In this document: in pieces, positions 56,436 to 64,000 of the stretch
Position numbering within the stretch: the stretch's first letter is position 1
Layout of the letters: each line of letters starts with the position of its first letter
Source of the DNA: Apoderus coryli
Taxonomy: Eukaryota > Arthropoda > Insecta > Coleoptera > Attelabidae
Assembly (NCBI GenBank): GCA_911728435.2
Contig: OU452210.1
Location: forward strand, 7,130,001 to 7,194,000
Length of the DNA: 64,000 nucleotides
Direction of reading: 5' to 3'
Program-made: the position numbers and the translations under genes
The notes under the pieces: generated by a model
What the model saw: the letters and a program-made list of their open reading frames with translations, nothing else
What the model was told of the DNA's origin: nothing
The model's database searches: none

Positions 56436-56865
56436 GTGTGTCTCTTCCATGCAAAATTAAAGATATACATATCTATAGGAAATCTTTACTTTAACTACAT
56501 GAAACTAAGTTGGTTTGAGGCTAATAAGCTGTGTTTAAATCAAAGTAGAACAGAAACAATTATATTTTCGCTTCGCGATATTCGGGACATTGACAACCCT
56601 TCAGGCACTGTTCTTGATGCGAGATTGTGTTGGCATCAGCATGTTTCCGGCAAGCTAAGATCGTCTACCTGCCTTGAGAGACGAGGTGTCTATTAGCGTT
56701 CTAAGAACAACATATTTAGCCTTATTTCAGAGCGCTATGTCATATGCAATTCTGAACTGGGGGCACTCTAGCCATGTCGGTAGCGTTTTTAAAAAACGAT
56801 TATTTATCTCAGCCACCCAGAACGACGATAGTAAGCTGAAATATGATCATTTTTTCCTAGCGTCA
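56436..56865 (+). pseudogene. LINE post-RT fragment (CR1/Jockey-like)
   Basis: The plus strand reads WFEANKLCLNQSRTETIIFS, the block after the YADD box (WFxxNKLxLNxxKTxxIxF). Next comes LDARLCWHQHVSGKLRSSTC, and in a shifted frame VSISVLRTTYLALFQSAMSY with ILNWGHSSHV. This is the continuous C-terminal part of the RT region with one frameshift, and little deletion is apparent. Confidence 0.85.
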
Positions 56866-57029
56866 TAAGAAAATGTAATACATGAATCTTTTGCAGACTA
56901 TTTTTATCTTTTTCCAGCAAGGCCGGCCAATATACAAAATTGCAGTAAGATAGGTATAATTGATAACATTAATGAATCACATAATTCTTCACCTTCATGT
57001 CAGTAGTAAAGACATTTTTTTTACATATA

Positions 57030-58200
57030 CCGGGTGATTCATTATCGTTGCAACAAACGAAAACTGGAGATTCCTGAAAGTAATTTAAGCATTTTTGCCA
57101 ATGAACCCATGTCCGCAAATGTTTCGTTATCGAGATCCAAATATAATGGTCAAATTAACTTTTTTGTTCATTTCTCAAAAACTAGCTAATCGATTTTGAC
57201 AAAATTTTACATGCGTTTGGGGACCGATAACCCAAAATAATAATCTGCATTATTTTGGCTTTCAATAACTGTCCATTGTCGTAGATATAGGGGGCATTTT
57301 GGGTAAATTTTACACATAAATTAATTAACGACAGCTTTGACAAACTTCATTATTTTAAATTATTACTTTTTTAAAACGATCAACTTATAAAAAAAAGTTA
57401 ATTACGTCGATGTTGTGATTTCTACCATTTTTATGGAAACCGATAAATTGTAAGAAAACCAAATGAAAAATCAAAGTTGCATTGGAAAACGAATGTCGCA
57501 AAAACTTTGACAGCAACAAATTCAAATTAGTTAAAATTGTTTTATTATTTCGCAGTTGTGTTTAATATTACGAATGTTTTTTCCTAAATTAAAATGAATT
57601 TTTCAATTGAAGAATATGCAGATATGGTGTTTTGTTATGGTTTGTGCAATGCAAATGCAAGAGCAGCGGCCCGAGAATACCAAATTAGGTATCCCTAATA
57701 GACGTCATCCATATCACAAAACATTTACGGCTACATTTCACATGCTTAGAACGACAGGGAGAATTTTACCTAGAATTAACGAACGCCCACATCGTCTAAA
57801 TATTCAAACTGAAGAAAACATAGTGGATTTAGTTTTACACGATCCGAGAGTATTAAATCGAGAAATGCTGTAACACTATCATCTTCAAGATGTTCAGGCC
57901 CTACATCCTGAAGCATCAAGAAGATGAAAGATTTTTAGAGACAGTGCTCTGGTCAGATGAAGCACCGATCATGATATCCTTATTTGAACTATAAATTCAT
58001 TAGTTCAAAGATGTTGAATGTGCATTACTGTCAATGGAGGGCAATTTGAACAGTTGATATGAATTTTCTTATTTTAATTTCGAGTTTAGTTTTTTTATTG
58101 TTAAATTTTTAATTGTATTGATAGACCTTAAAATTTATTGTTAGGCAATTTGTTATTATTAAATCGTTTTCCACGGCAACTTTGATTTCTCATTTTGTTT
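57030..58200 (+). mobile_element. Mariner deletion derivative with N-terminus and C-terminus
   Basis: TA then CCGGGTGATTCATTATCGTTGC begins the element at 57030. A long 5' UTR contains AATGAAAAATCAAAGTTGC near 57463, which recurs inverted at about 58170-58195, defining the 3' subterminal region. The ATG at 57594 opens [20 protein letters not shown]. The HTH domain continues in a second frame (NRRHPYHKTFTATFHMLRTT). A decayed LHPEASRR and LVR-STD segment is all that remains near the first catalytic Asp, and the frame then jumps to the end, NGGQFEQLI-stop near 58062. The catalytic core is missing. Confidence 0.82.
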
Positions 58201-59836
58201 CATGCTCAGGAAATCTCATATTAGAACTCAGGTACAACCCTAAGTTTTTATTTACATGAATTGCTTAAAGAGATTCTGTTAGCAGATATTTTTACCTTAA
58301 AACTGTTGTCGGTCCTCAAGATTTCAGCATTCGGTACGGCTTCTGTTTTTGTCCCACACAATATAAGTTGTGAGCCTTTGACTCCGCCAAAATAGAGCTT
58401 AACTGATTATTGATTTTTATATTTGCCAAATCAGTCTTGAAGGCAAGTTGATCGATAGTTGAAAAAATTATCTAGCAGTACTTGAGGTGTTACTTTAAGT
58501 AGTTTTAAAGAACCTGATATTTTGAATTTTTATAGGTTGTATTTTAACTGCACGTAAATACATAAATTGTTTCTATTTCAATTTACACAATGACTACAAA
58601 AATGATTTGATAGCGGCTTTTGTTTTTTTATTAAAACAGGCGAAAAAGTACCGAGCAATGTAACTGGTATATTTTATGGCTATACAGCTAATGCTCATAG
58701 ATCAAATCTATTACATGGATACGAAAAATGATCCTCAAATATTTGCCAGTTGTGGATAGCTATTATAAATGTTCCAGTTATTTGTTGTAATTGTATAGTA
58801 TCCGCGATATGACAATATTGTTTTCTATTAGATGAATCAGTTTGCAATGAACAGAGTCACAATAAATTACGGAAAAGTCCACTGATGTTCATTTAATAAA
58901 AGTGAAATATGCTGTGGGTAAACTGAATAAATTTATTAGAGGAATTTCAAACGAAATGAAATGATGTAATTACGTGTATTTTACAGGGAGCAAATGTGAT
59001 TTTGTATTCAAGCAGTGTCGTTGGTTGTTAGCGGTTGGTTATATCAGCAACGAGATGTTGTGGATTCCATGTGTTGTCTACAGGGTACTGCACAAATGTT
59101 TTCCATAATATAAAATAACGCATTATGCCAAACGCAAAAACTGTTTCGAAATTACTAGTCATTATGGTAATGTTTTTTTGAAATCTTTGAGATGTGTGTA
59201 AATATTTTTAAATTGATCCAAGATTCGCGTAAAATGAATATTCTGTGGCTCTTTGAGTCCGGCGCAGCGCTGTTTTAATTTGGTAGAATGTGCCTCGCTT
59301 ACGTACGTGCGCCAGAATGTTGCAGAACAAACGACTATTTACTGGAAGCGTTCGAGAAAGGAGAAAAACATATAAATAGCCAACGTATAACAGGGACAGA
59401 CAATCAGTTATGAAGTAAATAGTCCATAGTTGAGAACAGTATTGTGACATACAAATACATATTCGTTAGTTTTAATTCAAATCTCGTTATTATTTCACAT
59501 AACGAACTCAGAAAAACGTTACAATATTAATTTTGTCAACGGACAAATGGTAATTTGCACTAATAAATATCAATATGTTAAATTTTCTAAGAATTTCGAG
59601 GCTAGCTAACTTAATATCTATAGATGACAACCAAAGTCCAGAACTTTTGGCAAAACCATTCAGATTTGGTACATTTAAGTTCAGTTTATTAATCCCTCGA
59701 AATCAAGAGCCAGACAAGTATTGGGCATAGGTAGAACTCATTTGCGATACACTGATTCCTGTCGTTTGAATTATTCTTCAAAATGCAGGTTAACAGCTGG
59801 AAGATGAAATGGTCTCCTGCCGGCTTTTTCTGTTCG
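58201..59836. other. Unassigned AT-rich DNA
   Basis: An 80-codon minus frame (59208-59450) and an acceptor-like TGTATTTTACAG near 58986 with about 15 open codons after it are the only candidates. Neither is convincing. Confidence 0.3.
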
Positions 59837-59895
59837 ATTTATTTTTGCATTACTTTTTATAATGTCTATCTTTACTGCTGGCGTTACCTATATCT
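59837..59895 (+). repeat. Dispersed repeat D2, copy B
   Basis: TATTTTTGCATTACTTTTTATA and ATCTTTACTGCTGGCGTTACC match 36952-37010 with few differences. Homology fades on both sides. Confidence 0.6.
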
Positions 59896-60010
59896 TGGAT
59901 TTGTCGATTCCTGTGTAGTGGGATGTGTACTGCTGTGAAGATTGTATGGTTTTGCAACTCTCTGTAAAGGCATGTCCGTCCATATTTGTAGACTATCTGT
60001 CGAGACCCAT

Positions 60011-60044
60011 GCCTCAGTCTGATTGCACTGAATTAGACTGAGGC
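60011..60044. repeat. Perfect 10-bp stem hairpin
   Basis: GCCTCAGTCT and its exact inverse AGACTGAGGC enclose a 14-base loop. No T-run follows and no function is apparent. Confidence 0.8.
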
Positions 60045-61305
60045 TCTGCTAATTTAATCCGCGGTATGAGAGAAACCTGTAATTTTGTGCCCTATGCTAC
60101 TAAATTATTTACAATAACAAACATTAAAATGTGTACGTTAACTTGTCCGGTATCTCGCCCGAAATGTGGCGGCGGCTACGTCCCCGAATCGAATAGCCAT
60201 ATTTTCAAAATGTTTAGTCCAGTATATTTAATAAAATATATTTAGAAAATTCCCTTTGCTTTCTGAGAAGTGTCAAAATTGTCATTAATCGTAAAGGGGT
60301 AATAAAATATCTCTGCTGAATCGGTAATGGGGATGGTTTCAATGTAATTAATTTTCTGGAAAAAACCGTGCGTTTAAGTGAAATGGTTGAAAATGGCGGA
60401 TATTTGGTGTTATAGGAAATTACCTATTGTTAATAAAAAGTTTTGTTTCGCAAATTATGGAGACATTTTCATTTATTCCAACACAGTTAGACGCATGTAT
60501 AAAATTAGTATTTTTGTTAATAACTATTATTATAACTGTAATTTTATTACACCTGTACTCAACCACGTGTGCATCCTTTTCCAACACGTTTTCATTAATT
60601 GTCATAGTGACAGAAATCTGTCATGAGTTTCCAATTATTTTGGTGTGGGGTCGGATTATTTTTTTTTTCATAATGTCGACGAGTTAATACCATTTTTAGA
60701 GATGAAATCCGTCATTAGTTTAAGTATAGTTTATGAACTTAGACAGGAAAAATTGACTTACTCCTAAATGATTAATAGATTTTAAGTTTTTGATTTGTCT
60801 TGAAATGAAGACAATAAAGACATGTCGACTTTACCCCCTATTTGGTGTTTGCATAATGTGCAGTAAAGAATGTCAATACCAGAAATGTTGTGCTTTTCAA
60901 AAGGCCATATCATTATTCGATTTATGTTAAGTTTATAAGGAATAATATGGATTCAAACAATGCAAAATGTATGACTGAAAAGCAGATGAGCAATGCAAAT
61001 AAATCGTGACCAGTCGAACTGTCCCTATACTATACGAAAAAAGAAATCTTCTGTTAAGATAACGGGTGGGCAGTGACAAGTAAACAGCGACAGATGGTTG
61101 ACTTAGATTTGTTTTGCTAGAAATACTACGCAAAAATCGATCTAAGCCTTCAATTATGTTCAGCATTATTTTCAAATCACTTAACTGTGTATAGGATGGT
61201 ACAAATCGGACGATTAAAATTGAAAATTTGTTTGGAACTTTGGAACATAACTTTTCTAACAAAATAACATAATCATATATTATACTAGTAATTATTTTTG
61301 TTTAA
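60045..61305. other. Unassigned AT-rich DNA
   Basis: Overlapping frames at 60378-60687 and 60933-61262 have no recognised motif. Confidence 0.3.
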
Positions 61306-61309
61306 AAAT

Positions 61310-61955
61310 GGACTCAGTATTGCTGATCCATTGCAGGAATCCACTTGTACATCGATTTTAGGGCATCTACTTTTGTTTGAGGCAGTGCAATAATCCTGTC
61401 AATTTTTTTTAGTTCCGTTGGAATGCGTGAATCGCTCTCAGAAATAACATGAGCTCTTCTGAGTTTTCGTTGATGCAAGTTAACGACTTTGAACGAGTTA
61501 GATTCATTCTTCGGTTTGAAAGATTGTATATTTCTGCTCAAAAAACCTTCTGGAGAACTGCAAACATACTACTTTTGAAAATGGCACAGTGTTAAAGTTT
61601 AACTGACTTGGATAATATTAGAAGTCTATGAAATCCTCTTTCTTCTTCTGAATTATTGTGTAAGGTTTCTGTCGATTTACTTTTAATAAAAAGCGGAGAT
61701 GTGAGACCGGAGAATGTTATTATATTTTGCTCAATGACCTCTCTATAGCGCTATGTATAGCATCGACATCTTCCATGCAAGAGTGACCTGGACCCGAAAA
61801 TTTAATCGTTATTTTTTGTAAGTTCTGGTGCATTTGGACTAGATACATTAGAGCATAACTCAAAAGACTATTTCTATTTTGTCGGACACAACTATCGCTC
61901 CATAAAATTATTTCTGTAAGTTCTGGATGGTCTGGCAGTACTCTGTGCATAAACT
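61310..61955 (-). pseudogene. DUF7869-like protein remnant
   Basis: The minus strand reads ILWSDSCVRQNRNSLLSYAL, then FSGPGHSCMEDVDAIHSAIE. This parallels the conserved blocks (I)xLYSDxCxxQNRN...FLEPGHTxMExDxxHSxIER of a large insect family usually annotated as uncharacterised or DUF7869 and probably transposon-borne. After frameshifts it continues with PVSHLRFLLKVNRQKPY, VPFSKVVCLQF, and the C-terminal IPTELKKIDRIIALPQTKVD. Most of the C-terminal half is present in order but frame-broken. The N-terminal half is absent, cut off at the repeat starting 62030. Confidence 0.7.
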
Positions 61956-62029
61956 ACCTACTTATTTCATCAGAATAAAGAAATTAACACAAATTTAAAA
62001 TATTATAACAAGATTGTATGTTGCAACAT

Positions 62030-62220
62030 AGAACCATGTAATACTTTCGTAATAAATATTTATTTATTACAAAGTTCCACCCTTGTTATACCCAAAACGC
62101 ATATCTTTTTACATACACCCTTGATACCATGATAACCAAGGTTCTATGTTGCCTACAAGATTCATTCCAAACTTATATTACAGTATATTTTTACATAGAA
62201 CTTTGTAATATTAGGGTGAC
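62030..62220. repeat. Palindromic repeat cluster
   Basis: GCAACATAGAACC on the left is matched by its inverse GGTTCTATGTTGC about 110 bp away. Within it, ACTTTCGTAATAAATA faces TTTATTTATTACAAAGT. A fourth related motif, ACATAGAACTTTGTAATA, closes the cluster. It is probably one or two nested MITE-like elements at the truncation point of the DUF7869-like remnant. Confidence 0.65.
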
Positions 62221-62552
62221 GATGTGGCAACGTTAGGCGCTAATGGTTAAGTAAAATCGTATTTTGAAAAACCCAAAATGTTAGTGAAACTAAAATCATA
62301 ATAAAATTATGAATGTGAAAACAATGAAAGAAGTTGATTTCCTGCAAAAATTTTACAGAGCAAAAAACTGCATTTTTCTCCAAAATATACCTCCCTCTCT
62401 GATCTCTATCACAAATAAATAAATCAGTTTTAAGACTTATTTACCCATCAATGTTTTAAAAATTAAATACTTCCAAATAAATTGTTGATGTTTTATGTAG
62501 TATACCATGTTTTGTGGAAATAGTTGGTTGTATCTCGCTCTTTGTGTTTCAG
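62221..62552. other. Unassigned AT-rich DNA
   Basis: No feature was recognised before the exon candidate. Confidence 0.3.
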
Positions 62553-62625
62553 GATGAACAGTTGGGATATTCGTGGCCTATACAGCCGGCAGACCATCTT
62601 CACGATGATTGTTTGATAAGGTATT
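62553..62625 (+). CDS. Candidate exon, possibly terminal
   Basis: A strong acceptor (TGTATCTCGCTCTTTGTGTTTCAG) ends at 62552. The frame from 62553 reads DEQLGYSWPIQPADHLHDDC followed by four more residues and TAA at 62623-62625. It could be a short terminal coding exon. Alternatively it could continue through a weak donor (AAG followed by GTATTAAC) at 62621. Its GC content is above that of the surroundings and the residues are well mixed. No polyadenylation signal is obvious close downstream and no family was recognised. Confidence 0.4.
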
Positions 62626-63639
62626 AACAAACAGAACCAAAACAGTATTATTTATTTAAATGCATGAATTATTTAGATAGATACTTATTCGATTGGACAT
62701 ATTGATATTCCACTACATGTTATTAATAGTCACAATTTACACACAATGCAATACCAAAGTTTGGATTCAACGTTTCAATACAATTTATATTCAAATTTGA
62801 AACATTCATTTGTATAATTGTGCAAAAAACTTACAATAGTCTAAACATTATTTGTGCTTTTTGTATAATAACCACGATACTTATTTTTAATACAGGGTTA
62901 GGTATATTGTTTAGACGTAGATATTTCATGTAGATATTGGTATCTAGGCGATTTTGAAAGTAGAGGAAGTACACATTTCTCATATTAAATAATCTAAAGT
63001 TACGAGGATTTTGGAAAGTTACGTTTTTACGCAAACTAATGAATTGTATAAAATGCCTGAATTTTTTCATTAAATTCAAAGTAACACGTCAAACAAAATT
63101 GTTTTGTGGACGTTTTATTGGTAAAAAAAAGATAGAATCAACGTAAGTGAAATCGATAGAAGCACTTAGCCAAATAGCCTAGGAACCGAAGCTTTTGTAT
63201 CATGTTGATTATTTTCATAGGGACTATGTGATTTCTGATTATGTTTTGACGAATCGGAATACTGTTGGTGATCTTTCAGTTCAGATGAATCTTTTGTTGC
63301 CCACATAAGTCATATTACGGCAAAGGTTCTGAAAAAAATGTTGATTTTGATCTTGTGACTTTAGAGATATAGAGTCAACTAAACTTCTGCATAGAATCTG
63401 CTTCACCAATGTGGCGTCCTTCACAGGCATGGCACATTGGCACCATATTGAGTTGAATATAAATTTCTGAGATTTGTTTATTTCAATTTGGGTCGTTCTC
63501 CTCCGGGCGATTATATGTACGACTATTCATCCGTATGCAACGAGCTGCACATTATCGATTTGGCTGATCGTAGGCACGACACGTTTGTTTCATGAGCCAT
63601 TCTGCCGGAGAAATTACATAAGCACATGGTGTTTTGAGA
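62626..63639. other. Unassigned AT-rich DNA
   Basis: A CAGGG terminus (AATACAGGGTTAGG) lies near 62893 inside an otherwise unassigned minus-strand frame (62831-63079). DNA from about 63200 may be decayed upstream mariner sequence, but no motif can be read. Confidence 0.3.
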
Positions 63640-63905
63640 TCGGCTAATCGTTGCTTGAATATGGATCCGGATCTTGATTTTTCTTTTCAGAATATGGGGA
63701 ATTTCTTAATGGTTTGCGAAGACCTCGGTGTATCCTTTAACACAGATCACTCCAGAATACATCGAAAATTGAGCTGGGAAATTCTTCCTCACCCTCGTTA
63801 TAGCCCAGATCTTGCCATATCAAACATCCATTTGTTTGGTCCCCTTAATTCGGTTCTAAGAAAAAAGAACTGCATGCTTAGCTCCGACACCAAACAGAAT
63901 AAATT
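63640..63905 (+). pseudogene. Mariner transposase C-terminal remnant (SETMAR-like)
   Basis: The plus strand reads WEILPHPRYSPDLAISNIHL followed by FGPL, the third catalytic Asp region of D,D34D mariners (WexLxHPPYSPDLAPSDYHLF). The catalytic Asp of PSDYHLF has become Asn. Upstream, DHSRIHRK stands for the HDNARPHxA motif, with about a dozen residues deleted between the two. An ATG-started open frame of 95 codons covers it (63634-63921). The window ends soon after. Confidence 0.8.
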
Positions 63906-64000
63906 TATACCAGGGGCATAAGTAAGTTAGGTCAGTGCACAAGTGTTGAGGGATTATGTTGAAAAGTAGCCAAAATTTTGTACTAATTGAATAACCAAAT

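Noticed and set aside
59208..59450. 80-codon minus frame, or an LTR at this site
   Set aside because: No terminal repeat, primer-binding site or protein motif could be seen.
1..64000. CRISPR array, operon structure or bacterial-type regulation
   Set aside because: No spaced direct repeats, no clustered coding genes and an overall eukaryotic transposon landscape.

Overview
The window looks like intergenic or intronic DNA from a large, AT-rich, transposon-laden insect genome, possibly a beetle. That guess rests on the mix of decayed elements: Tc1/mariner transposases with DUF4817-type N-termini, SETMAR-like mariners, Jockey/CR1-like LINEs, pogo/Tigger, hAT and Penelope-like ends. There is no bacterial gene organisation, no operon and no CRISPR array. 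No complete host gene is visible. Nearly every recognisable coding stretch is a broken transposon protein.

Layout. 0-3.3 kb: a SETMAR-type mariner remnant, two abutting DUF4817-type mariner remnants and a 174-bp tandem repeat. 5.4-7.8 kb: a LINE 3' tail, a Penelope-like terminal motif, several CAGGGTG mariner termini and a complete 487-bp fold-back MITE. 8.5-12.4 kb: mariner and LINE remnants, a dispersed repeat and a 347-bp pure TATAA array. 13.8-20 kb: a dispersed repeat, a tRNA-Ala-like SINE, two pogo/Tigger pieces with a GC-rich block after the first, a mariner remnant and a LINE piece. 21-27.9 kb: LINE and mariner remnants. 29-32.7 kb: a TIR element, two near-perfect snap-back hairpins, a LINE and a mariner deletion derivative with a nearly open reading frame. 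34.3-38.2 kb: two large palindromes, the first 1,856 bp long, bounded by TA and mirrored around a transposase C-terminal remnant. 39-44 kb: a second copy of the tRNA-like SINE, two LINE pieces, a mariner and dispersed repeats. 44-49 kb: mostly unassigned AT-rich DNA, with the best host exon candidate at 48885-48998 on the minus strand. 50.8-58.2 kb: hAT, IS630-like DDE, three mariners and a LINE. 59.8-64 kb: a DUF7869-like remnant, a palindromic repeat, a possible terminal exon and a mariner remnant.

At least sixteen separate Tc1/mariner-superfamily pieces are present. Several join an intact N-terminal region to an intact C-terminal tail, as abortive gap repair would produce. Nothing here forms a working pathway. 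The interest lies in transposon structure (mirrored elements, nested CAGGGTG termini, hairpins), in a tRNA-derived repeat family with two copies in the window, and in a few short splice-bounded open segments that may be exons of host genes crossing the region. All identifications come from reading translations by eye. No database search was possible.
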